DNA of 64,000 nucleotides. It comes from Myxococcales bacterium. GTDB taxonomy: Bacteria > Myxococcota_A > Polyangia > Polyangiales > Polyangiaceae. Positions 25,668 to 34,475 of this stretch are shown here, in pieces. The notes beneath the pieces are model-generated. The model ran no database searches. It was not told the DNA's origin and worked only from the letters and a program-made list of their open reading frames with translations. Within the stretch, counting starts at the first letter, position 1, and each line of letters starts with the position of its first letter. The stretch covers positions 806,001-870,000 of the forward strand of contig JADJQX010000007.1 of assembly GCA_016712525.1 (NCBI GenBank), given 5' to 3'. Both the position numbers and the translations under genes were made by a program.

Positions 25668-26294
25668 TGCGCCCTCGGGCTCCTTGTCCTCTTCGTCCCT
25701 CCGCTCGCGGGCTGCGACGACCAAAAAAAACAACCGGCCCCGTCGAGCTCGGCTGCCGCATCGGCGCCCGTGAGCGCGGCGTCGTCGCCGTCGTCGCCCG
25801 CATCGGCGATCGTCGACGCTTCGCCCCCCAAGGCCGACGCCCAAGCCGCTCCCATGCCCGAGCGCCCGGTCCCCAAGACGAGCCCGACCGTGGGCGCAGG
25901 CATGCCGCAAGAGGTCCAAATGAAGGCGATCGCCTACATGGCCGCCATGCGCGCACCCCACCCCGACGACGCGCCGGTCGACGACCCCTTCGTGAAAGAT
26001 CTCCAGCGAAAGCTCGGACCCATCGTGCTCTCGATGGACTCGGGACCGGAGAAGGGCCGCTTGAACCGCGTCGAGCTCGTCGGCGCGGGCCGCCAGATCG
26101 ATCTCCTGATGTCTGCAGGGTGCTCCGCCGAGACGCCGACCCGCGCCGTCGTGCAGCGCGCCGGTGTCGCCCACGCGCAGCTCCTGTCGCACGGGGTCTT
26201 GGTCGTGCGCTGCAACGACAGCCACGCTCAGTGTTTGCAGAGTACACGTGACCCGAGCGACGTGCTCTGCACGACCGCCCCCCGCCACAAGTAG
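25653..26294 (+). CDS. Lipoprotein of unknown function
   Basis: The ATG at 25653 leads into a signal peptide with lipobox LAGC (Cys20). An Ala/Ser/Pro linker (about residues 25-75) is followed by a small domain (about 85-213) with four cysteines (SAGCSAE, VVRCNDSHAQCLQ, VLCTT). No known family. It overlaps at its start codon with the divergent exported protein, and the SWIM-SNF2 gene starts 3 bp after its stop, so the latter two are probably one transcript. Confidence 0.65.
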   Translation: MGRILCALGLLVLFVPPLAGCDDQKKQPAPSSSAAASAPVSAASSPSSPASAIVDASPPKADAQAAPMPERPVPKTSPTVGAGMPQEVQMKAIAYMAAMRAPHPDDAPVDDPFVKDLQRKLGPIVLSMDSGPEKGRLNRVELVGAGRQIDLLMSAGCSAETPTRAVVQRAGVAHAQLLSHGVLVVRCNDSHAQCLQSTRDPSDVLCTTAPRHK

Positions 26295-26297
26295 GCC

Positions 26298-29237
26298 ATG
26301 GCAGGTTTCCTCGCGGCGGTACGGGCGGCGAGCCTCCCGGGCACCTGGTCGACCGGCGTGCGCCTCGTGCGCGAGGGGGCGGTGACCTTCGGCGCGCGCT
26401 CGCCCACCGAGGCTACGGCGCGTGTGCGCGCCAAGGAGCGGCCGGTCGCACCCACGGTGACGCTCTACCTCGAGGAGAACGAGTGGTCCTGCGACTGCGA
26501 CGCGAAGGTCGATCCGTGTGCACACGTCGCGGCGGCCGCGATCGCCCTCGAGCAAGGGGGCGCGGTCGAGGCGGTCGCGCAGGTGCCCGAAGACGTCGCC
26601 GCAGCACCGCCGAAGGCGTCGACCACCCACGTCGGGTACAGGTTCGCGCGACGCGACGCGACGCTCCTGTTCGGCCGCGTCCTCGTCGGGAGCGGCGGTG
26701 GCGAGAGCCGGCTCGAGGGGACCTTGGCGTCGCGCGTCCTCACGGATAGGTCGCTCCTCGCCACCCACGACGACATGGCCATCGATCGGATGGCGCAGGG
26801 CTTTCCGCGCGGGATCGTGCCGCTCGCGAAGCTCGACAAGCTGCTCGAGCTCCTCGAATCGTCGAGCGACGTCCGCCTCGACGCGTCCCCCGTGCGTACG
26901 AGCGGCGAGCCCGTGCTGCCTCGCGTCGTCGTCACGGACGGCAAGGACGGAGGCGTCACGGTTCGTGTCGAGCGCCCGAGGGGCGTCGACGAGGTCGTAG
27001 CCTTCGGTGTCGTGCGCACGGGTGACCGGCTCCGGCCGATCGGCGAGCGCGAGCTGTCCGGCGAGCGACTCGAGAAGCTCCCGAGCGTTCGCGCCTTCTC
27101 GGCCCACGAGCTCGGGACGCTTGCCGCCGAGGTGCTCCCCGCGCTGGAAGGGCGGATCGACGTCGTCGTGCGCACGAAGCGCGTCCCGGGGAGGAGCGCG
27201 TCCCGGACGCGTCCACGGCTCGCGTTCGAGCTCTCGCAAGGGTTCTTCTCGCTCTCCGTGCTCCCCACCATCGTCTACGGGGATCCCCCCGTCGCGCGTG
27301 TCGATGGCGAGACCCTCGTGCACTTGGGAGGGGACGTGCCCGTGCGAGACGTCGCTCGTGAAAAGAAGCTCGCGGCGGACCTCCGCGAGAAGCTCTCACT
27401 CGTCGTCGGACGTCGCGTCGACTTCGAGGGGCGCGAGTCGCTCGCGTTCGCCGCGCGCCTCAAGGCCTTCTCGAGCGGCGTGGACGATCCCGAGGGGCTC
27501 CTCGGCAAGTCGGTGCTCGTGCCCAAGGTCGTCGTCTCGGGAGACAAGGTGCACGTCGCGTTCGAGACCGACGACGAGCGCGAGGGCGGCGAGTCCGGGC
27601 ATCGCGAGGCCGACGTCGGCGCGGTGCTGCGGGCCCACGCGGACGGCTTCTCCATGGTCCCGCTCGTGGGCGGTGGGTTCGCCGAGCTCCCGTCGGGGTG
27701 GCTCTCCAAACATGGCAGCCTCCTCGCCGATATCCTCGCCGCTCGCAGGGACGACGGCACCGTCGCCAAGATCGGGGTCCCGGCGCTCGCGAGGCTCTGC
27801 GAGAGCCTCGACTATCCGCCGCCTCCGGGGCTCGAGGCCCTGCGGCCACTCGTCGAGGGGTTCTCGTCGCTGCCGCCCCCCGACCTGCCCGACGACCTCA
27901 CCGCCGAGCTTCGGCCCTACCAACTCGAAGGGGTCGCGTGGCTCGGCTTCCTTCAAAAGGCGGGGCTCGGCGGGATCCTCGCCGACGACATGGGCCTCGG
28001 CAAGACGCTCCAGACGCTGGCCGCGGTCCGAGGAAGAACGCTTGTTGTATGCCCAACGAGCGTTCTCTTTAATTGGTCGGCAGAAATCGGGAAGTTTCGG
28101 CCCGGTCTCCGGGTGGGGACCTACCACGGCCCGAAGCGCGCGCTCGACCCGCGCGCCGACGTCACGCTCACCTCGTACGGGACGCTCCGCTCCGACCTCG
28201 CGGCGCTCTCCGAGGTCGCCTGGGACGCCGTCGTGCTCGACGAGGCGCAGGCCATCAAGAACCCCGACAGCCAGACGGCGAGGGCGGCCTATGCGGTGCC
28301 GTCGGCCTTTCGTCTCGCGCTCTCGGGCACCCCGGTCGAAAATCGCCTGGAGGAGCTCTACAGCCTCTCCCACTTCGCGAACCCTGGTCTGCTCGGCGGC
28401 CTCGCCGACTTCCGCACACGCTTCGCGGAGCCCGTCGCCACCGGGGACGCTACGGCGACCGCGAAGCTTCGAGAGCGCATTCGCCCGTTCTTCCTTCGGC
28501 GCAAGAAGTCGGACGTCGCCCGCGACCTTCCGCCCCGGACCGACGACGTGCACTACGTCGAGCTCGACGAGACCGAGCGTGCGACCTACGACGCCGTGCG
28601 CGCGGCCACACGCAAGGACCTGGTCGAGCGGATGGGCGCGGGCCTCAGCGTGATGGAGGCCCTCGAGGCGCTCCTTCGGCTGCGTCAGGCCGCGTGCCAT
28701 GCGGCGCTCCTCCCCGGGCGGACCGCGGCCTCGTCGTCCAAGGTCGATCGCTTGGTGGCCGAGCTCGGGACGCTCGCCGCGTCGCGCAACCGCGCCCTCG
28801 TGTTCTCGCAGTGGACGAGCCTGCTCGATCTCGTCGAGCCTCGTCTCCGCGAGGAGGGCATCTCCTTCACGCGCCTCGACGGCGGAACGAAGGACCGTGA
28901 GGCGGTCGTGCGCGCCTTCCAGGCCGAGGACGGGCCCGACGTCCTGCTCCTGTCCCTCAAGGCCGGAGGCGTGGGGTTGAACCTCACGGCGGCCGATCAC
29001 GTGTTCCTCGTCGACCCGTGGTGGAACCCTGCGGTCGAGGAGCAGGCGGCCGATCGCGCGCACCGCATCGGCCAAGACAAACCCGTCTTCGTGCACAGGC
29101 TCGTCGTCCGAGACACCGTCGAAGAGCGCATGCTCGAGCTCAAAGAGAAGAAGCGCGCGCTCGCGGAGGCCGCGGTCGGCGACGGGGGTGCCGCCGTGGG
29201 CCTCACACGCGACGACCTGCTCGCGCTCCTCGCGTGA
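26298..29237 (+). CDS. SWIM zinc-finger SNF2-family helicase
   Basis: A 979-aa Swi2/Snf2 DNA-dependent ATPase. A SWIM zinc finger (CDCDAKVDPCAHVAAAA, near residue 64) comes first, then a long middle region. The ATPase core follows: ILADDMGLGKTLQTLAAVRG (Walker A near 562), CPTSVLFNW, VVLDEAQAIKN (near 647), LSGTPVENRLEELYSL, FSQWTSLLD, LSLKAGGVGLNLT and VDPWWNPAVEEQAADRAHRIGQ. Bacterial proteins of this layout (HepA/RapA-like) act on nucleoprotein complexes. No recombination or toxin gene neighbours point to a defence system. A second SWIM gene begins at 63037. Confidence 0.92.
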   Translation: MAGFLAAVRAASLPGTWSTGVRLVREGAVTFGARSPTEATARVRAKERPVAPTVTLYLEENEWSCDCDAKVDPCAHVAAAAIALEQGGAVEAVAQVPEDVAAAPPKASTTHVGYRFARRDATLLFGRVLVGSGGGESRLEGTLASRVLTDRSLLATHDDMAIDRMAQGFPRGIVPLAKLDKLLELLESSSDVRLDASPVRTSGEPVLPRVVVTDGKDGGVTVRVERPRGVDEVVAFGVVRTGDRLRPIGERELSGERLEKLPSVRAFSAHELGTLAAEVLPALEGRIDVVVRTKRVPGRSASRTRPRLAFELSQGFFSLSVLPTIVYGDPPVARVDGETLVHLGGDVPVRDVAREKKLAADLREKLSLVVGRRVDFEGRESLAFAARLKAFSSGVDDPEGLLGKSVLVPKVVVSGDKVHVAFETDDEREGGESGHREADVGAVLRAHADGFSMVPLVGGGFAELPSGWLSKHGSLLADILAARRDDGTVAKIGVPALARLCESLDYPPPPGLEALRPLVEGFSSLPPPDLPDDLTAELRPYQLEGVAWLGFLQKAGLGGILADDMGLGKTLQTLAAVRGRTLVVCPTSVLFNWSAEIGKFRPGLRVGTYHGPKRALDPRADVTLTSYGTLRSDLAALSEVAWDAVVLDEAQAIKNPDSQTARAAYAVPSAFRLALSGTPVENRLEELYSLSHFANPGLLGGLADFRTRFAEPVATGDATATAKLRERIRPFFLRRKKSDVARDLPPRTDDVHYVELDETERATYDAVRAATRKDLVERMGAGLSVMEALEALLRLRQAACHAALLPGRTAASSSKVDRLVAELGTLAASRNRALVFSQWTSLLDLVEPRLREEGISFTRLDGGTKDREAVVRAFQAEDGPDVLLLSLKAGGVGLNLTAADHVFLVDPWWNPAVEEQAADRAHRIGQDKPVFVHRLVVRDTVEERMLELKEKKRALAEAAVGDGGAAVGLTRDDLLALLA

Positions 29238-29318
29238 GCGGCCGCGCGCAGGAGCTCGCCGGGAGGCAAAGCTCGCGGGACGATGACCGTAGCCCTTCGC
29301 CCTCCCGCGGGGGTGCAC

Positions 29319-29324
29319 TAGGGT
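29319..29324 (+). promoter_or_regulatory. -10-like hexamer TAGGGT
   Basis: TAGGGT ends 7 nt before the ATG at 29332, the same sequence and distance as at folD. Confidence 0.45.
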
Positions 29325-29331
29325 GACGGCC

Positions 29332-30156
29332 ATGAGCAGAAGCTTCGGTTCCGTCCCCACGCTCCTCGGGCTCGTCGTCGCCTCCGGGCTCCTTGCCTGC
29401 AAGAACCCGCCACCTCCCGCTCCGGTGGTCGTCGAAGAGGCGTCGGCGCCTGCGCCGTCCACGCCGAAGCCGGTCGATCTCGCCTCGTGTGCCGGGTGCG
29501 CCCTGTCGCCCACGCCGAGCTGGTCGTTCGAGGGCGTGTACTCCGACCCGGCGTGCACGTCGCCGCTCGCGCAGATCACGATCACGGCGTGCGCCCAGGT
29601 CCCCGCGTTCGGGTCGGCGTCGCTCACGTACGTCGACGAGGTCGGGAAACGTAAGGCGAACGAGACCGTCACGGCGACCCTCGCGGAGGCTCCCGCCTCG
29701 GCGCAGCGGTATCGGCTCGCCGGGAAAGTGTGCGTGCGCGCGAACGAGGCCGCGGTCGACGTGACGCCCGGCGCCTGCGCTGCGCACAAGGTGTGCCGCG
29801 ACACGAACGGCGCGCTCTCGTGCGCCGAGGCCTCGTGCCGCACGCTCGCGAACGGCTGCCCCGACTACGAGGAGACGCGCCTCTACGCGACGATCGACGA
29901 CCCCGGCGTGAAGGGCGCGACCTCGGGGACGGGCGTGTCGGGCAACGTCGCCCGGCTCCTCCAGTGCTGCAACGTCCTCAACTCCGAGGCGACGCGGCTC
30001 GGGCTCTCTCCCGAGGCCGGCCTCCTCCGAAACGCCGCCGCGCAGTGCTCGGCGCTCGCGAAGCAGGTCGGTCCGAGCGGTACCGCGCCCGAGGCCGGGC
30101 TCATCCGGGGCCTCCTCGCGGGCCGGAACGTCCCCGCGGCCTGCGCGGGGTTCTAA
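29332..30156 (+). CDS. Cys-rich lipoprotein of unknown function
   Basis: The signal peptide ends in lipobox GLLAC (Cys23) and is followed by a Pro/Val/Ala linker. The mature 250-residue part has many cysteines (CAGCA, CTSPL, CAQV, CVRA, CAAHKVC, CRTLANGC, CCN), so disulphide bonding is likely. The C-terminal third (residues 195-274) looks helical with LLQCCNVLNSEATRLGLSPE. No domain is recognised. It stands alone between the SNF2 gene and a convergent gene. Confidence 0.65.
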   Translation: MSRSFGSVPTLLGLVVASGLLACKNPPPPAPVVVEEASAPAPSTPKPVDLASCAGCALSPTPSWSFEGVYSDPACTSPLAQITITACAQVPAFGSASLTYVDEVGKRKANETVTATLAEAPASAQRYRLAGKVCVRANEAAVDVTPGACAAHKVCRDTNGALSCAEASCRTLANGCPDYEETRLYATIDDPGVKGATSGTGVSGNVARLLQCCNVLNSEATRLGLSPEAGLLRNAAAQCSALAKQVGPSGTAPEAGLIRGLLAGRNVPAACAGF

Positions 30157-30180
30157 GCCGGAAACCCGAACACCCGAGCC

Positions 30181-30894
30181 TCAGGCGACGAGCGTCTGGT
30201 ACGCTGACGTGATCTCGTGGAGCCTGCGCGAGAGCTCGCGGCGCTCCTCGGCGCTCGCTCGTGGGTGGAGGTCGGGATGGGTCGTCCGGACGAGGTCGCG
30301 GTAGGCGCGCTTGACCTCGTCCTTCGTCGCGTAGGACGACAGCCCGAGCGTCCTACGGGCGGCCCTCTGCTCGGCGCTCTCGGTCGCCCGAGCGGCCGGC
30401 GCGATGGGGCTCTTCTCGAGCCTGTCACGCAGCCTCCGTCGGCCGTGCAGGAAGACCTCCGGGAGGAGGGCGGGGCGGAGCGCCTCGCGGGGCGTGCGAA
30501 TGGCCACGCGGAACCGTAGCTCGGCGTCCGGCACGTTCTCGAGCGCGGTCAGCCTGTGGCGGAGCTGGGTGCGCACGGCTCGACCGACGACCTCCGGCGA
30601 CAGGCGAAACTCGGTCACCAGCACCTCGCCGTGCAGTCGGTTCTGCGCGAGCGCGCGGAGCAGGGACCTTCGCAGGGTCGCCTCGTCGAGCGAGTCCTCT
30701 TGCCGCAGCACGTCCGCGAGGGAAGGGGACGACCGGTCGAGCTCGACGGCCGACACGAGCCCTGCGGCCACGTGCACCCGGTGGATGCGGCCCGTACGTT
30801 CTACGATTTCGAGGGCGCCGCTCGCACGCTCACGATGGAGCGCCCCAAGCACGTCACCGAGCGTCGTCGCGGAGAGCCGACCGGGAAGCTGCAT
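30181..30894 (-). CDS. DUF4388 (PATAN-like) and J-domain fusion protein
   Basis: A 237-aa protein starting MQLPGRLSATTLGDVLGALH. The first part matches the DUF4388/PATAN pattern (RASGALEIVERTGRIHRVHV, then a LADVLRQEDSLDEATL helix pair). These domains occur in myxobacterial regulatory and gliding proteins. The C terminus is a J-domain: YATKDEVKRAYRDLVRTTHPDLH has the HPD tripeptide needed to stimulate Hsp70. The fusion suggests a regulator that recruits DnaK. The ATG at 30894 is preferred over an upstream in-frame start at 30930. The TPR gene ends 52 bp upstream. Confidence 0.75.
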   Translation of the reverse strand: MQLPGRLSATTLGDVLGALHRERASGALEIVERTGRIHRVHVAAGLVSAVELDRSSPSLADVLRQEDSLDEATLRRSLLRALAQNRLHGEVLVTEFRLSPEVVGRAVRTQLRHRLTALENVPDAELRFRVAIRTPREALRPALLPEVFLHGRRRLRDRLEKSPIAPAARATESAEQRAARRTLGLSSYATKDEVKRAYRDLVRTTHPDLHPRASAEERRELSRRLHEITSAYQTLVA

Positions 30895-30945
30895 GCCCGA
30901 GCGGTACCCGAAGGCGGCGCACCGGGCCAAGTTCGCGACCCCGGC

Positions 30946-31809
30946 CTAGTGAAGAATCTCTAGTGATTTTAGGTAGATACGCCCCTCCGCGGCGTACCGC
31001 GAGTCGGGGAAGCGGCGGAGCATGGTGCGCCAGGTGTTCTTGGCGTCGTTCCAGGCCTCGAGGTCCGTCTGGGACATCGCGAGGAAGTAGAGCGCGTCGT
31101 CGCACACCTCGCGGTCGACCGTGTTGTCGGCGAGCTGCGTGAGGATCGGGATGGCGTCCTTGTGGCGCCCGAGGCCACGGTACGACTGCGCGAGCCCGAG
31201 CTTCACCGACGGCGTGATGGACGAGTCGTCCTTGAGGCGGAGCGACTCCTCGAAGAGGCTCGCGGCCTCTTGCCAGCGCTTGGCCCGCAGCTTCTCCATC
31301 GCCTGGCCGTACACCTGGGCCGAGAGCTCGTTCTTCGCGCGATCGGCCGCATCCGTGAACATGGCGAGCTCGGCGCGGCTCAGGGGCTCCTTCTTGATGG
31401 ACTCGAACGCCTCGACGAGCTCGGAGCGCTTGTTCTGCCGCACGAGCTCGTAATACTGGGCCGCCTTGGCCTCGGCGCGCAGGCGATCCTCCTCGCGCTT
31501 CTGGGCGTCGCGGACCTCCTTGCGGAGGCGGTCGTTCTCCTGGCCTCGGGTGTCGGTCTCGGCGCGCACCTGGTCGACGCGGGCGTCCCACGCGAGCTTC
31601 AGCGCGGCGAAAACCACGAAGACGAACACGACGTACGCCGTCGCGCTGTTCCACGAGAGCTTCCGCTCGTAGCTCTGTTGGCGCTTGGCGATCGACTTGA
31701 TGTCGGCCGAGAGGGCGTTCGTGAGGTTGTTCGTCTTGATGACGAGCCCCCGCGACTCGATGATCTCGCGCTTGATCTCGCGCAGCTCCTCGTCGGTCTC
31801 GTGCAACAT
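30946..31809 (-). CDS. Membrane-anchored coiled-coil and TPR protein
   Basis: A 287-aa protein. A charged N-terminal helix (about 1-45) precedes one membrane helix (residues 50-70, AYVVFVFVVFAALKLAW). Next is a coiled coil rich in Arg, Glu and Gln (about 75-115), then TPR-like repeats (about 140-280; ELSAQVYGQAMEKLRAKRWQ, LGLAQSYRGLGRHKDAI, DALYFLAMSQTDLEAWNDA). This resembles envelope TPR scaffolds, with some likeness to CpoB/YbgF in layout. The ATG at 31809 is chosen; one at 31824 is also in frame. It is divergent from efp by about 100 bp. Confidence 0.7.
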   Translation of the reverse strand: MLHETDEELREIKREIIESRGLVIKTNNLTNALSADIKSIAKRQQSYERKLSWNSATAYVVFVFVVFAALKLAWDARVDQVRAETDTRGQENDRLRKEVRDAQKREEDRLRAEAKAAQYYELVRQNKRSELVEAFESIKKEPLSRAELAMFTDAADRAKNELSAQVYGQAMEKLRAKRWQEAASLFEESLRLKDDSSITPSVKLGLAQSYRGLGRHKDAIPILTQLADNTVDREVCDDALYFLAMSQTDLEAWNDAKNTWRTMLRRFPDSRYAAEGRIYLKSLEILH

Positions 31810-31908
31810 CGGCGAGGGCCCCATAGCACAGGGCGGGGCGCAGATCCTCGCGCCGGGGCTTTTTCGCGTTTGCGGGCGCTCGCGCAAAGTGCTACGTCCC
31901 GCCCCCGC

Positions 31909-32472
31909 ATGGCATCCACCACCGATATCCGCAAAGGCCTCAAGATTCAGATCGACGGAGTGCCTTACCACATCGTCGATCACCAGTTCGTCAAGCCGGG
32001 CAAGGGCCAGTCCTTCACGCGCTGCCGCGTCCGAAACCTCACGAACGGCAACGTGGTCGAGCGTACCTGGAAGAGCGGTGATTCGGTGGAGCTCGCCGAC
32101 GTCGAGGACCGCACGATGACGTACTCGTGGTCCGAGGGCGAGAGCTTCGTCTTCATGGACCCGAACACCGGCGACCAGATCTACCTCGAGAAGAACAAGG
32201 TCGGCGACGAGCAGCGCTTCCTCTCGGAGGGCCTCGAGGTCGAGGTGACGCTCTTCAACGGCAACCCCATCGGCATCGACATGCCCCCGAACGTGGTCAT
32301 GCAGGTCGTGAGCTCGGAGCCGGGCGTCAAGGGCGACACGGCCAGCGGCGCGACCAAGCCCGCCACGCTCGCGACGGGCACCACGGTCAACGTCCCGCTC
32401 TTCATCAAAGAGGGCGAGTGGATCAAGGTCGACACGTCGACCGGACAGTACCTCGAGCGCGTCAACAAGTAG
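31909..32472 (+). CDS. efp: Translation elongation factor P
   Basis: EF-P relieves ribosome stalling at polyproline stretches, which are abundant in this genome's lipoproteins and kinase tails. The 187-aa protein has the three-barrel pattern: DIRKGLKIQIDG, VDHQFVKPGKGQSFTRCRVR with Lys32 at the modified tip, and the C-terminal WIKVDTSTGQYLERV. Lys at the tip allows EpmA-type or other modification; no modifying enzyme gene is nearby. hflX starts just after the stop. Confidence 0.97.
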   Translation: MASTTDIRKGLKIQIDGVPYHIVDHQFVKPGKGQSFTRCRVRNLTNGNVVERTWKSGDSVELADVEDRTMTYSWSEGESFVFMDPNTGDQIYLEKNKVGDEQRFLSEGLEVEVTLFNGNPIGIDMPPNVVMQVVSSEPGVKGDTASGATKPATLATGTTVNVPLFIKEGEWIKVDTSTGQYLERVNK

Positions 32473-32484
32473 TAGGCGCCTCCC

Positions 32485-34326
32485 ATCGAGATCTTCGGCA
32501 ACAAGACCGGCCTCTCGCCGGCCCACGTCCGCGCTCTCGAGCGCATCGGGCGTCGTCGCGTACCCGCAGATACGCTGGCGACGCCCGAGCTCGTTCGGGC
32601 CATGACGGACGTCTCGTTCGAGACGGGGCGCCAGGTGGGGGCCCTCGTGCATCGCTCGGGCACGATCGACACGGTGGTGGTGGGTGACGCGGGTCGCCTC
32701 ATGCTCCCCGACATCGGGCGCCTCCGCGCGGCCCAAGGGCGCTTCCGCGGTGTGCGGCTCGTGCACACCCACGTGCGCGGGGAGCCCCTCACGAAGGACG
32801 ATTTCGTCGACCTCGTGCGCCTCCGCTTGGACCTCGTCTGCGCCATCCACATGGCCCCGAGCGGCGAGCCTCGGGGTGTGTCCTACGCCTACAACGTCCC
32901 CACGTACGGCGGTGACGACGAGCTCCCGTACCGCGAGGTCCCGATGCTGCCGCTCTCGCAGCAGAAGGTCGACGTGGGCGAGCTCATGGCCTCGCTCGAG
33001 GCCGAGTTCGCGAAGCGCTCCCGGAGCCGCGAGGTGCGCGCCAAAGACGGCCGCGCCATCCTCGTCCACGTCGCGAGCACACGCGCGGGCGAGCTCAAAA
33101 AGAGCGATCTCGTCCGCGAGGCCGAGGCGAGCATGCGTGAGCTCCGCGAGCTCTCACGAACGGCCGGGGTCGAGGTGACCGACGCGATCGTCCAGATCCG
33201 CGACGCCTTCGACCCGAAGTACGTCATGGGGAAGGGCAAGCTCGACGACGTGATCCTCCGCGCGATCGACAAGGACGCCGAGGTCATCGTCTTCGATCAA
33301 AACCTGTCGCCCGCGCAGGCCGCGGCCGTGGCGAGGGTGAGCGACCTCAAGGTCATCGATCGCACGCAGCTCATCTTGGACATCTTCGCCCAGCGGGCCG
33401 AGGGGCGTGACGGCAAGCTCCAGGTCGAGCTCGCGCAGCTCAAATACAGCCTCCCGCGCCTCGCCCAGAAAGACGACGCCCTCTCGCGCCTCACGGGCGG
33501 TATCGGCGGTCGTGGCCCCGGCGAGACCACCCTCGAGATCGGGCGTCGTCGCGCCAAGGAGCGGGTCTCCCACCTCGAGTCCGAGCTCGCGAAGCTCGAG
33601 AGGCGTCGCGAGGAGCGCCGCAAGAAGCGCACGCGGATCCCGATCCCCACGGTCGCCGTGGTGGGCTACACGAACGCGGGGAAGAGCACGCTCCTCAACA
33701 CGCTCACGGGCGCGAGCGTGCTCGCCGAGGACAAGCTCTTCGCGACCCTCGACACACGGTCGCGTGTGCTGCGCGTCGGCTGGGCGGGGTGGGGCGAACG
33801 CGAGGTGGTCGTCACCGACACGGTGGGCTTCATCCGCGATCTGCCCAAGGACCTCTTCGCCGCCTTCCGCGCCACCTTCGAGGAGGCGGCCGACGCCGAT
33901 CTTTTGCTCCACGTGGTCGACGCGAGCGATCCCGGGCGTGACGATCACGTCCGTACCACGTGCGAGCTGCTCGAGGAGCTCGGCCTCCAGGATCTTCCGC
34001 GCCTCGTCGTGTGGAACAAGGTCGACCTGCTCGAGCCGTTCGAGCGGGCTATCCTCGCGAAGACCCACCCCGGCGACGTGCTGCTCTCGGCCACCCAGCG
34101 CGAGTCGACGCGCGAGCTGCTGGTCCGCGTCGCCGAGGCCCTCGCGTCGCGTTGGGACGAGGCCGCCAAGGGGCCCGCGCTGGTGCCCGAGGAGGTCCGC
34201 TCGGCGCGCGAGCTGCCGGACGTGGGCGACGAGGGAGCGGTGGACGAAGGCGGCGACCTGTCGACCGTCGAGGACATGCTCCGCGCCGCGAACCGACGCG
34301 TGCGCAAAGCTCCCCGCCCGAGCTGA
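32485..34326 (+). CDS. hflX: Ribosome-associated GTPase HflX, with apparent non-AUG start
   Basis: HflX splits stalled or hibernating 70S ribosomes. The GTPase has VVGYTNAGKSTLLNTLTG (P-loop), TDTVGFIRDLP (G3) and NKVD (G4). GIGGRGPGETTLE and the basic coiled coil come before it. Conserved-looking sequence extends upstream of the first ATG (32602): EIFGNKTGLSPAHVRALERI matches the N terminus I recall for myxobacterial HflX. The only codon that could start that version is ATC at 32485, 12 nt after the efp stop; TAG at 32473 closes the frame. From ATG the product has 574 aa, from ATC 613. It is co-directional with efp. Confidence 0.85.
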   Translation: MEIFGNKTGLSPAHVRALERIGRRRVPADTLATPELVRAMTDVSFETGRQVGALVHRSGTIDTVVVGDAGRLMLPDIGRLRAAQGRFRGVRLVHTHVRGEPLTKDDFVDLVRLRLDLVCAIHMAPSGEPRGVSYAYNVPTYGGDDELPYREVPMLPLSQQKVDVGELMASLEAEFAKRSRSREVRAKDGRAILVHVASTRAGELKKSDLVREAEASMRELRELSRTAGVEVTDAIVQIRDAFDPKYVMGKGKLDDVILRAIDKDAEVIVFDQNLSPAQAAAVARVSDLKVIDRTQLILDIFAQRAEGRDGKLQVELAQLKYSLPRLAQKDDALSRLTGGIGGRGPGETTLEIGRRRAKERVSHLESELAKLERRREERRKKRTRIPIPTVAVVGYTNAGKSTLLNTLTGASVLAEDKLFATLDTRSRVLRVGWAGWGEREVVVTDTVGFIRDLPKDLFAAFRATFEEAADADLLLHVVDASDPGRDDHVRTTCELLEELGLQDLPRLVVWNKVDLLEPFERAILAKTHPGDVLLSATQRESTRELLVRVAEALASRWDEAAKGPALVPEEVRSARELPDVGDEGAVDEGGDLSTVEDMLRAANRRVRKAPRPS

Positions 34327-34357
34327 GCCGAAGGTAGTCTCGAGGTCCACGGGCCCC

Positions 34358-34383
34358 CGTCGCCCCAGGCCGGAGGGGCGACG
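34358..34383 (+). terminator. Hairpin after hflX
   Basis: CGTCGCCCC (34358-34366) and GGGGCGACG (34375-34383) pair as a perfect 9-bp GC stem with an 8-nt loop, 32 bp after the hflX stop. There is no T-tract. A second small hairpin (CACACC/GGTGTG, 34396-34410) follows. They probably end or process the efp-hflX transcript. Confidence 0.5.
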
Positions 34384-34475
34384 TGAACCCCAAGCCACAC
34401 CGGGGGTGTGAACACAAACGCCGAAATTCGTGAAGGATTTCGATTCGTTGGGTTGCTTCGTCGTCGGGAGGGTGC

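Noticed and set aside
26298..29237. SWIM-SNF2 gene as part of an anti-phage island
   Set aside because: SNF2 helicases occur in several defence systems, but here no nuclease, methylase, DUF1998 or mobile gene is adjacent and composition is uniform.
27396..29843. An 815-residue minus-strand frame opposite the SNF2 gene
   Set aside because: It covers two well-supported plus-strand genes and shows no motif of its own.
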